From NCBI GenBank assembly GCA_000934455.1, contig KN887019.1, forward strand, positions 1-26,946: a stretch of 26,946 nt of DNA, read 5' to 3'. This document shows, in pieces, positions 1 through 12,000 of the stretch. The notes below the pieces were generated by a model, which did not search any database, was not told where the DNA came from, and was given only the letters and a program-made list of their open reading frames with translations. The position numbers and the translations under genes are program-made. This DNA is from Apostichopus parvimensis (taxonomy: Eukaryota; Echinodermata; Holothuroidea; Aspidochirotida; Stichopodidae). The stretch's first letter is position 1, and every line of letters starts with the position of its first letter.

Positions 1-28
1 CCTCTTTCCTCTCTGCGTCCTCCTTCAA
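1..28 (-). CDS. PBRM1: PBRM1 coding exon 18 (partial, runs off the window)
   Basis: The 28 bases LKEDAERKE plus one base continue the charged segment that follows the LPRE end of exon 17 and resemble the Lys/Glu-rich linker before the first BAH domain. The acceptor is the pyrimidine-rich tract ending ttgtttcag (29-31). The exon continues left of base 1. Short, but the phase, acceptor and composition all agree. Confidence 0.8.
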
Positions 29-3000
29 CTGAAACAAAGGGTCAAGAACGAACAAAACTCTGCTTTGGTTAAAGGCATGCAGGGGGGGATAGCAAGAAAG
101 AGGCAGAAAATCAACAAAATGTCAGAAAAGGAAAACAAAAGAAAAACAGAAAAAACAAAAACAACAAATAAAAACGATAACCTTGCTTGAAGAAAAGAAA
201 TGTCAACAAAATCATCTTTTAGAAAATAGAACATTAACATACAGTGCAAATAAATAAAAGAATAATGGTGCTGGCAGTTGGGAGAATTTAGCATGCAGAA
301 ATTTCTTGGGATCATATCCTTTTCAAAACAACAAAGTAACATAGCAGAGACATTCTTTTTATTTTAATTTCATGGGGAAATATTTTTAAGTTAAAAGAGC
401 AAAACATGTTTAAGCAGGTTAGGAGGCATACAAAATGATCATTCAGCATTTAGTAGGAAATTACAAGTTTATTTTGGCTTCTCCATGATGAATAATAGGA
501 TGACTTTAAAAAGTTGCCAGAAAGTTGTCAACAAATGTCCAGTTTCTCTTGTATCATTTTGGAAGCATGAGGAGAACATGAGGGGACCATGAGGAGAACA
601 TGAGGGAAATAATACCTTCAAAATGATACACAGATATGACATTACAATACGAGAATGTTTCCATGTGTGTGGGGGGGGGGGTGAATTAGGTCAATTTACT
701 ACACCAATCCTCCACCAAAATGAAGGCCAGGCTTTCATAATTCATATATACATAATGGGCATTTTTTTCTTATACATGTAGCCTTGGTGTCAAAAGGGTG
801 CCTTCACACCAGACCCTGACAGTGAAAGGTTACGGGGGGGGGGGGGGACATAAGCCCACAATCTTGCACTATTTGGGTATACAGGTCCTTAATATCTCAA
901 ATTATGAGCACCCTCCCAGCCTACCCGGCAGCTAAATGGTCAATCTAATCTCTAATGAGATTTTGCTTCTCTTTATTACCAATTGCTTCCACCAATGTTT
1001 TTCATTGGCTGTTGCAGAATATTAATTGCGAATCCCTTGAACTAGGCCAACCCATAACGTCCACTGGATTTATTTAGTTGTATTTAAGCAATTCACTGTG
1101 CAGGACCGTCATTCTTGGGTACAGTCAATACACTCCGGGGAGCAGATCTGCTTTCTAACAACCCCAGCCCATCCAAGTTCGGGTGAACCATGGGTGAACC
1201 ATGGGTGAACCATGGGTGAACCAAGGGTGAACCACGGAAATTGTCTTACCTCACGAGGGAGTTTCTCTGCCTTCTGTGTCTCGATGTCATTCTGCATGTG
1301 TCTGTGCGTGTAGCTCAGCGCAGGAGATAACAGGATTTCTCCATTCTTGCAGATTTCATCCCGGATGTTGATGAAGAATTTCTGCAATTCCAGGGAGTCT
1401 TCAAAGACCTATTTTGGTATTTATGAACACAGAGAAAACATTTTGCCCAGAATCCATGGAAACATGCTTAAAATCATTTCACTGCATTACTTTAACAAGA
1501 AACTTGAATAAAGTAATTTCTCATCAGGATTTTTTTTTTTTTTTGGAACTGTCTGTAAAACTAGACTTTATTTAGCTACCAAGGGTTGAAATAAGGATTT
1601 GTGGACCAGGAGCCACTTTCTAAAAAAGTGGCTCCTGGTTCGCGGCAATTTCAGTAGGACCAGGAGCTATTTTCTCACTACCAGGAGCTAAAAAGGAGAA
1701 ACAAAATTCAAGTACGGCATGTACGTACGTATCAGTACAGGTGTTGTGCGATATATAAACCATGTGCACCAGTTCTATTGTGCATGCACTCGATCCATCA
1801 GTGATTTATCAAATCGCTAGCAGTTACTATATAGCACTGGCATGCAATGTAGTTTCAGGCTTCTGTGCAGCGCATGATAAGGCTGATATTTACAGGAGTA
1901 TGCGGGCGCTTATTTGCCGACAAAGAAGCGCCCGTGCGTATTGTATTTTCATGTCCAGGGGCGCTATTTTAGTGCTTGCGGGCGCGAATAGCGCCTGGGC
2001 GCCCGCTTATTTCAGCCCTTGTTAGCTACGTGTAAAAACTGATTTCAAAAATTAAGATAATAGCACAGCATTGGGGTCAATGTGAAATCATCATTAAGGA
2101 GTCCTGAAAGGGGGGTGTACTTGAAGTTGAACAATTATTTAAGCTACTCATAGAAGGAAGTATAGTAAAACACAGAACAATAATGACGACATAAAAAAAT
2201 GTGTTTGGAAGCTGTACAGCTGCATGTAGATATCTACATGGTATGGAGCTGCTCTAGTTTTCTGGCAAATAGTCAAAACTATAACAAAATGAATCAGATT
2301 AGACATTGATGAATGTACAGGTAAGGACACCAAACCAGCCTCCTGCCCCCAGAATATTGATTTATTAATGAAAGGCGGAATGCAAGATAGAATCTGTAGT
2401 TTCAAAATGTACATGTAAACAATTACATAGTTCTAATTCCTTTACACTACTAAAACAATATAGAAAACAAATCACTACTAAGCCTTAGCACACACACATA
2501 CTGACATGGCTTGGACTGTAACTCCTTCCTACCAGGCAGGTTAGCATTTTTAGGGACACAACTATCTGGCAGTTACCTGTGAATCTGTTCTGGTCAGACC
2601 CCTGGCCCTCTCAAACACCTCAAAGATATGGTCCTGAAAGATATCCAGCCTCTTGTAGCAGCCTTTGTCAAGGTAGTGACGAACCATGTCCAAATCCAAC
2701 GGTTTCCTGCGAATAGCACCACCCGGGAAAACACAATTATTATAAAAATCTCTGTAAATATATAATTATGAAACCCATCCGAAGCAGGATAGTCAATCAA
2801 ACCATGACTGTCCATCAAGTCGTAAAATGACTTTCTGGGAACCAGTTGAAATCTGTCAAAGAACACTCAACGAAACAGAAGAAGGCCAACTAGAGAAGTT
2901 GGTGGGTTCTTGGAAGTGCAGGGCAACAAAAGCGCTCTTCCTCAAAGTCCTGTACCTGAAATTTTCTATAAAGTAAGCAAAGCTTAATATTCCTCTCAAT

Positions 3001-6000
3001 TCTCACTTCCATATCACTATAAAATATAAAAAGTATAAACACCAATTTTAGCCCGTGAAAGTCAGACAAACCTTTGCGCATTCTGAGGCGTCTCCGGTTC
3101 AGAGTCCTTCTCTGATTTCTCGACCGTTACTTCTGCCAGTGAGTCGCTGAAGCAACGTCCCTCTTCGTCCTGGTGGTTGGCGACCGACACCAAGAGACTG
3201 GTCAGAATCTCACGTATGATACCCTGGACGTCCGGTACTCCGGACGTTTCATCCCCGGACAGCTCTGTTCTGGTTTGTAGAAGAACTCGCTGCAAAGTCA
3301 GGGCATCCTGAAAACACAGAAGAGAGAGAAAAGATTTGTTACTTCACATATATAAAATTCGAGACATTCAACGAATGAGTGAGTGGTTGTTCAGCATGTC
3401 TGTTCAGGCTACATATATTGGTCTGTAAACTTATCTCTTTTACACAGTTATCCACCATACATTGCAGTTTTTACGTACACTTTAAATCATACGGTGATCT
3501 GTTCCTATGGTAACAAATAATTACCTTTATGTTATATATTTTCATGTTACAGCTGTGCCAGGGACATTTGTAAACTATCCACCTCTTAACCAGCTCCTGA
3601 GATCACCACACAGCATAATATGAATTCTGAATGTCAATAATATGTTAATAAAATATGAATAATATATCACAAGAATATTAAGCCAAAAACGGATAGAAAC
3701 CAAACAGCTACAATTGTTCCTAATGTCAGTTTTGAGAGGAAGGAAAAACGTTGTTAACATGCATGGGAATTACATAAAATGAGACTAAAAAGATTTGCCA
3801 TCTTTTTTCTACCTTATAAATAAGGGAATCTGGTTCGTTAAACTTGCAGGCGTTGTCGAACATGAGGAGGAAGTCGTTGACCATGTCGTCGAGCTGTTCG
3901 TACTGCTTGGATAGGATCCTCTGTTGTATCCGCTGCATGTCTATGGGCCGTTTAATTACCTGGTAGTACTCCGGATACTCCTACAACATACACACAGGAG
4001 TGAGGGAAGAGTTACACATGGATAAACAAAATATATAATATAAAATATATGTTAACATAAATAGGTTTAGCTCACTTGCTACAAATCTATCAGTGTTTTC
4101 AGAAGCAACCTACTCGGTGTGGCTTGATACTTGGCAGGAGTTTTTTAAGTAAGGAATGTGTTTTTTTTTCTTGGAATAAAGTGATATATATTTTGCAAAC
4201 TTCGATGACATTGAGAGCGTCGAGAAACTTATATGACTATGAAAAAGAAAGTCTCAAGTTCCTTTTTATCCAACAAATGTTAATTTTGGAAAAATGCTTG
4301 ATGACAAGATTTAACCCAGTCAAATTTTGTAGTTGAATGTTTTACTACCATTGACAAATTATATCAACATCTGAGCCCATTAAAATGCTTACTAAGCAAA
4401 GCCAAACTTAAGAGGTTAGTTTTCTACACCCTTTCCACTTTTCCAAAAGCAACGTTTCTATGGGAATCAATCTGGAATGTACTGAGGCCTTCTCCACCGT
4501 CACAAATTGTACTGCAGAATCTGATTTCTATTCCTCTGGTTAGGCTAGAACTTGAAAGGGAGTAGGGATCAGGAGACCTACAGGCCTGAAACTCGCTCAA
4601 ATACGGGGAAATACAATGTATTCTCATTTCATAATATACTTAAGGAAAGATGAAGACTTCAAAGAGAGAGTGTGTGGTGACCTCTTGTCCACGAGTCCCA
4701 ACCTGGGTCCTTAAGGCCACTGCCTCAGGTAGATCCCAGGACCCTAGAATGGTTATCGTCACTTATTTCAGGACTGGTCAGTCACATGGTACAATACAAA
4801 ACCTGTTTCCTGAGGTTAATGGTATGAATACTCTTCTAATATTAATTGGTCTTGCAGAAGCAGTAAAAAAACAAATTTTTTTTATTATTTTTTATTATTA
4901 TTACTATAATATCTTGACAGGATTTACATTTTTGGATGGCAGCCGGATGAAAGGAGTGGCAAGTTCCCTCCCGGTCGCATCTTTGTAATCCTTAATTGTG
5001 CTGTACAGTTCTTGCAGCTTCTGGGCCAGAGGACTTAGAGCTTTGGTCGTCTTCTTGGAAGGTGACTTTCTCAAACCTTTCCCAATCTGGAAGTCTGTAT
5101 AAGACACAAAATCAAACAAAATTTCAGCAATTGATACAAGATAGCACAGTGAATGTATGTAATTTACCCTCAACTCGTGTTTTGAGGCTATATAAAAATC
5201 TTAAAATAAAATATAACTGTTAGCAAACTGCTTATAATAATAATAATATTTGCTTTTTATATAGCACTTTATACCAGCGATAGGTCTCAAAGCGCTTTAC
5301 AGACGTTATATTACCCCTGGTCATTGATAACCTGTCCCAGAGACAATCCCTCCAGTCGGCAGCAGTTATATACTGCGCCAAATGACAAGTTACCTCACAG
5401 GTACCCATTTAACCCCTGGGTGGAGAGAGGCAAGTGAGATAAAGCATCTTGCCCAAGGATACAACGTAATGAACTAAGCAGGAATCGAACCAGCAATCCT
5501 TGGATCACGAGTCCGACGGCCACCATGCTCTCACTAGAGAGCCTGTGTAAGAGAATGTGTAAAAGTAAGTTGGCCAACTTACTTTTACACATTTATAAAT
5601 ACTTCACGCGAGATATTCTCTACATGCACTATTTGACATTGCACACTTTCATAACAAGCAAAAAAATAATCTATCACTTTAAATTTTACCTGGGACAGAT
5701 ATATTCATATCCTTGCACTTCTTCTTCAAGACCTTCTCAAGCTGGTTTGCGTCTTCGAAGATCATGGAGCCTTCCTCATTGTAGTGACGGGCGTTTGAGA
5801 ACATGGTGTCAAAGTCCACCAGGAGGACCTCCTCTGATGGGTACTGGTGTCAAAGAAGAGGGGGGGGGAAAAACAAAAGAAAATATCCAAAAAAAATGAA
5901 CAAATGATTTGAAACAAATTGCAGAGAGGACATTTCCGTGAACCGTCATGTTTAGGAATGAGTGTATCGTTGCAGGTCACGATCAAATGGAAGGAACGTG

Positions 6001-9000
6001 GGACTAGAATAAACGAGTTAAACATATAACTATTGTGAATCTGAGAACATAGGTTTGCATGAAAGTCGAGGGTAAAGCTCCTTTGAAAATCACACACAGG
6101 CTAATAAATCAATTGACCAAAACTGGAAAGCCTTCTTCAGCACCAAAGCAGAGTAATCATTCAGCGTCCGCATTTCAAGCAAAATAGGTTCAATATCGAC
6201 AAAAGATAAACATATCTAATAAATAACGATGAAAAGTTGAGGATAAAAGCAATAGCAATGCTGTTTCTTTTTTAAATTTGGCAAGAAAATGGCCGAAAAG
6301 ATCCAAATAAATCATGATCTAAATTAGTCTTTTACTTGTTTTTCTTCAGTTGAGAAAAGTAACTCACACATCCAACTATTATATGATCCATCTGCAATTA
6401 TGAGTGAGTAAGAATCAGGATTATTTACGAGAACATTCAAAGCAGAGTTTCTCCTCCTTTGCTCCATTTTTTTTTATATATATTTTTTTTTATGAAACTT
6501 AAGAGTGGAGTACCTTGTCCATGAGTATGTTCACTTCAATCATCTTCATGTCTACTGGGTCAGTAATGACCTGGTAGTAATCAGGGTACTCCTTCTTGGA
6601 TGGCTTCTCCATGAACATGGTGATCAGAGCCCTACCGGTGTCATCCTGTAATGAATTCAAATCACAGGAAATCAGAAATCCTGTTAGTATGCCATCTTTT
6701 GTATAGAAATTACAACTTTGGATACAACATTGGTTCTAATCCTGTAATGAATTCAAATCACAGGAAATAAGAAATCCTGTTAGTATCACATCCTCTGTCA
6801 AGAAATTACAACTTTGGATACAACATTGGTTCTAATCCTGTAATGAATTCAAATCACAGGAAATCAGAAATCCACTTAGTATCACATCCTCTGTCAAGAT
6901 ATTAAAACTTTGGATACAGCATTGCTTCTAATCCTGTAATGAATTCAAATCACAGGAAATCAGAAATCCTGTTGGTATCCCATTTTCTGTCAAGATATTA
7001 AAACTTTGGATACAGCATCGGTTCTAATCCTGTAAAAAATTCAAATCACAGGAAATCAGAAATCCTGTTAGTATGCCATCTTCTGTCACGAAATTAATAT
7101 TTTGGATACAGCATTTGGTTCTAAACCTGTTATGAATTCAAATCACAGGAAATCTGAAATCCAGTTAGTATGCCATCTTTTGTCAAGATATTAAAACTTT
7201 GGATATAGCATTGGTTCTAATCCTGTAATGAATTCAAATCACAGGAAATCAGAAATCCTGTTAGTATGCCATCTTCTGTCAAGATATTAAACTTTGGATA
7301 CAGCATTGGTTCTAATTTATTTTATACATATAAATATATATCAGGTTAACATGATGTCACTTTTGGACTTGATCAAGTCTTCAGTCTTGTGTGTGAAGGA
7401 ACAATAAAACATGTGATATCTCCCAGAATGGGGAAGTTGTGACATCACAAGTATATCTATCACAAAGTCCAATGATCGTAGTTGGGGTTTGTGTCTTTTT
7501 GAAGTAGGAGGGAGACGTCTTGGTTATATTTTTTCATACCTTACACTCCACCAGACTCTCTTACAATTGTTATATTTTTCATACGTTACACTCCACAAGG
7601 CTCTCGTACATTTATTACATATTTCAAACCTTACACTCCACAAGACTCTCCTACATTTGTTATATATTTCATACCTTACATTCCACCAGACTCTCGTACA
7701 TGGACATCATGTTGCTCCTACCTTACATTCCACCAGACACTCGTACATGGACATTGGTCCTACCTTACATTCCACCAGACACTCGTACATGGACATTGGT
7801 CCTACCTTACATTCCACCAGACTCTCGTACATGGACATCATGTTGGTCCTACCTTACATTCCACCAGACTCTCGTACATGGACATCTCCTACCTTACATT
7901 CCACCAGACTCTCGTACATGGACATCATGTTGGTCCTCATAGTATCTCTTCTTGCCTTCTTTCTCTTGCTGCTTCCTTCATCATCACTTTCAAACTCCTT
8001 CTATCGAGATAAATCAAACATAATTAAAATTGTAAAACATATGTTGGCAAATGGAAACATATCGGAAAGTACCATAAGGTTCACCATATGGAATAGAGTA
8101 GTATCTGACACTATTGCAAGAAATATATAGCTACTTCTGTACTTTGACAGACTAAAGCCTAGTTTAATAGTAGCATGACCGAAGAAGGAGGAAAACCAGG
8201 GGGTAAGACATACAGGAATTTGTCCCTGCAACTACTGAAACTAAAAAAAAAGAGAGAAAAGAGATACCAAATGGAAAAGCAGACAACTCATTCATATCAA
8301 ACAAACACTAACACTTAACAAATTATTAAAAAAAAAAAGAGACTTCTGTCAGTATTAAACCGTGAATGTCGTAGACATGAAAAGTAACCTTCCTTTATGC
8401 ACCCTTGAATACAACCTTAATAATAATAATAACCTTAATTTTATTTATTATATTATTTTACACTTCACACACAGCAGAATTTGGTCTCACTCTCAGCAAC
8501 ATCCAAATTCTTCATGATGCTACTGTAACAAACATCTTAGCAACAAGCAACATCTTCAATGCCAATCCACCAGCCCCAACCCCTCCCCCCACCCCTCCAC
8601 ATTCAAAACTTGAATGAGGAATGGAAGGTAGTCAGCCACAAATTAACAATCACCTCTACAGGTTTTTTCTCACCTTGATGGACTCCAGTTCCTTGCATCT
8701 TGTAAGCATGACTTTCTGGAGCCTGTCTGCGTCTTTATACAGCCTAGAGTTTGGCATGTTGTACTGTTTAGCATTATTAAATACCAGATCCATGTCCAGC
8801 ACCATCTCCTGAAGACTTTCATACTTGCAGCCCTAACAAATAAAATATGTTTTAATAAATTTACAAAGTACCAGAAAATAAATTTAAAAAAAAATATTGA
8901 TGAAAATTATTGTAAAACCGCTGCTTTTTTTCATAACATCCCATCATCCCATCCATCTAACACAAAGAATCTTTCCCCCAAAAAAAAAAAAAATGAGGAT

Positions 9001-12000
9001 TTTGGAGTATATGTATTTAAGGTTTACCTGATTGGGATACCCCCCTCACAACTTCACATCTTTCAATGAACCTAAGGACTTTCATTTTGCGTTAACCATC
9101 ATCACCAATTCCGCATCGGGCTTCTTTCAAATACTGACCTTGATTTTGGTCCTGATTTTGCACAACGCCATGGGTTCCTTGATCTCCTGGTAATAATCCG
9201 GATAGGTCCTCCTGCTCGGTAGCCTCATGAACGGCTCGGATATAACCTGCCCTGCTGCATTCTTGAAGTTGATGACGGTGCCAAACAGCTGATGGAGGTT
9301 GTCGTTGGTGTCTGAGAGCAGACTCTCATCGCCGGATTCGTCCGCATCCTCGTACTCCATCTCGTCTTCCTCATCTTCCTCGACCACAGTATCGTCCTCC
9401 TCATCTTCCTCCTCCTCCTCCTCCTCTTCTTCTTCCTCCTCTTCCTCCTCCTCCTCCTCATCCTCTTCCTCATCCTCTTCTTCAACCACATCGTCCTCTT
9501 CGTCGTCGGATGGAAGGGCTAGAGCCTCGCTGAGGGCTGACGTGCCTGGTTTGCTCTTGTCGCTAGGTCTACAAACAAGGGAAAGGATTGCTTTTGAATG
9601 ATGAAAGCAGGATCTGATAAAACAGACATTCTCAAATAAATTCCCAACAAGGGTCCCCAAGAGATACGTTGGTTGGAATTAAGGGCCCAGAGAGAACTAA
9701 AGACTTACTTCACCCAGATTGAGCAATGTGCGCAGTAGGCTGGTAGAGCTTCTCGAGCCTAAGGCTTCCGAGGGACTACATCCCTGATTAGTCCAAGGTT
9801 GTGGGCCGATTTTTGCCTTGTCTGGGACAGGGTTGAAAACTTTGGTCCGGATTGGAATCTGTCACAGATTGGATTTGGCCCGCAAGTCACCAATAAATGG
9901 GTACCCATGATCTACACCAACCGATAAACTAACTAAGCATTTGTATCATGACCACCAAATTTTGATGTTTTCTTCTTTGTTACATTTTAATGGATGGTTG
10001 AGTACCTTTCATTGGCTACCTACTTATGCTCATTAAGTCCTATTATTATACACGTGTTGACACAAACAATGACATGAAGAGTGAGTACTCTCTGTAAGCT
10101 GTCCTTTGAGACATACCTACGTTGCTTGATTGAATACCTTTTTCAGGTCACTTGGAGTACTTGAATCATACATTACTAAGTTCAGCTAAAGAGTGATTTT
10201 TCGTCTGCAAGCTCTGTTAATTGAGTACCATTTATTTGCTGTCTACCTGGCAGTCTTCCTTAGGTAGTTAATTGAGTACCTATCATCAAATGACGACTAT
10301 CGCCAAACATTGACTGGTTTAATCTCAGGTACACATCACCAGCCTGTCCTCTGCCATCCCTGTAACTATCAACCAAAGTACCTATCCAAACTGTTGTCTG
10401 ACGACATATCGGATTGATTCAGTAATGAGTACCCTATTAAAACCTCCTCCACCTATCCTTGGACAGATTGAGTACCAAGTTATCTATGCTGCCTCTAATG
10501 TCACTAACCTCGACTGAAGAGGACCTCTAGAGAGAAGTTTCTCCAGTTCATTCTTCCGACCACTGATCACCCTCCGGAGGGTGTACGAGTCCCTGTAAAC
10601 TTGAGATCCGGGCTCGTTGAACGCCTTGGCGTTGTTCACCATCAACAGAAGGTCTTTCTCGAGTGCATCAAGATTCGAATACTGACCGCTCTGTAAGGAA
10701 AAACGTCGAAGACATGAGGATACCAAGCATGTGTCAAAACATTGCCAGCATCGGCAACTTATTCAGTCCTATGGGAGAAGAGCTCTATGATCCATTCCCC
10801 TTCAAAGGTATTCTTTGTTTTTAGATAAAAACAGCTGGAAACTTTCACTCTCACAGCACAATCTGTGACCAATTTGCAAAAACCATCGTAATAAATAAAT
10901 AGATTAGTGTTTCTACACAAATTTTAAAGATTGCATTGAGGTCAACTTATACGCAGTAAATCTAGACGACTTTTTTCACAGCTGTTCGTTATAAACCTTA
11001 CAACAAACACTATTTCTCTTTATCACCCAAACAACTACTGAATGAGGACTTAAAATTCTATTTGAACATTGTGAATGTGAATCTTGTTCTCTGCCCGGAT
11101 GGCTTGATATAATAAAAACTTTTAATAAGATTTTAAACTATTCGATGACAAATGACATCTCAAAGAACTGCAAATGGAAAACTCAATCATACCTATAACA
11201 CTAGGCTTAGTACTATCATTGACCTTGAAAGGAACAGCCTTTGTGTTACTCAATGTCTAATGTGTCAACTATACAGCATTCTAAAAATACAATCTGTGTG
11301 GTAGGCTACGCAACATGGCACACACATGACCAGTTTGTTCTTTTGAAGGAGCCCATGGGTAATAAGGGAGGGGGAAGAAAATTTTCTGAGCCCTTCATTG
11401 AAGGGATATGAAATTAAAAAAAAAAAAATAGGATACTGATATGAAAAGTATAAATATACCTTTAGCTTCTTGGCAATATCTTTAAGATCGATGGGATCTT
11501 GTATGACTTCATAGTAGTCTGGGAATTGTGACTTTGGTGGCAACTTTCTGAACAACAAGCTCACAAATCTCTTGCTGCTGTCCTGGTGAGCAAACACTGA
11601 CGTGTAGAGGTGCTCCAGGGGGTCGGACGGATCCTCCAGGGTGTATTCACCGATTCGAGAGATATCTTCGTCCGGAGTTACTTTGCTCTGTGTCTTTTCT
11701 TCGGACTTCATTGACCAAAAGAAAATAAAAAATATGTACAAACACAAGTGAAAGTCAAAGTTAATATACTGTAATATCTGGTAAAAATAAAGAAAAAATG
11801 TGTTGCCTTCTTTCTTTCAAAATGATCTAATTTATCAGTTTCACAAGCAGAGGTTTCACTGCACCAAAATAGTTTCTAAAAGGGGTTGAACTAAGTTTAC
11901 AGTTATGTTAAAACAGTTTGTGGTTTATAACACAAAATTTATTGTTATTAGATGTTGTCCTCCCTCACAATGTCACTATCTGTTTCCTTATTCAGTATTT

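Noticed and set aside
1762..2025. Plus-strand ORF of 87 codons
   Set aside because: It lies almost entirely within the non-autonomous hAT-type element and shows no protein family; open by chance.
5470..5533. Functional tRNA gene
   Set aside because: The B box is good but the A box is weak and no complete cloverleaf is apparent; it continues into a SINE body and tail.
5395..5899. Two ORFs on opposite strands starting with the same peptide (MCKSKLANLLLH)
   Set aside because: The identity is a direct consequence of the 40-bp palindrome at 5554-5593, not of duplicated genes.
6643..7316. CRISPR-like repeat array
   Set aside because: Units are contiguous and similar over their full length, with no unique spacers, and the region is inside a eukaryotic intron.
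7489..8130. Two overlapping plus-strand ORFs of 213 and 140 codons with repeated peptides
   Set aside because: They are produced by the donor-side tandem array read antisense. The repeated peptides follow the DNA unit, appear in two frames, and the real coding exon is on the other strand.
9299..9601. Plus-strand ORF with a long Ser run
   Set aside because: It is the antisense shadow of the GAG/GAA acidic tract in coding exon 8; bromodomain homology is on the minus strand.
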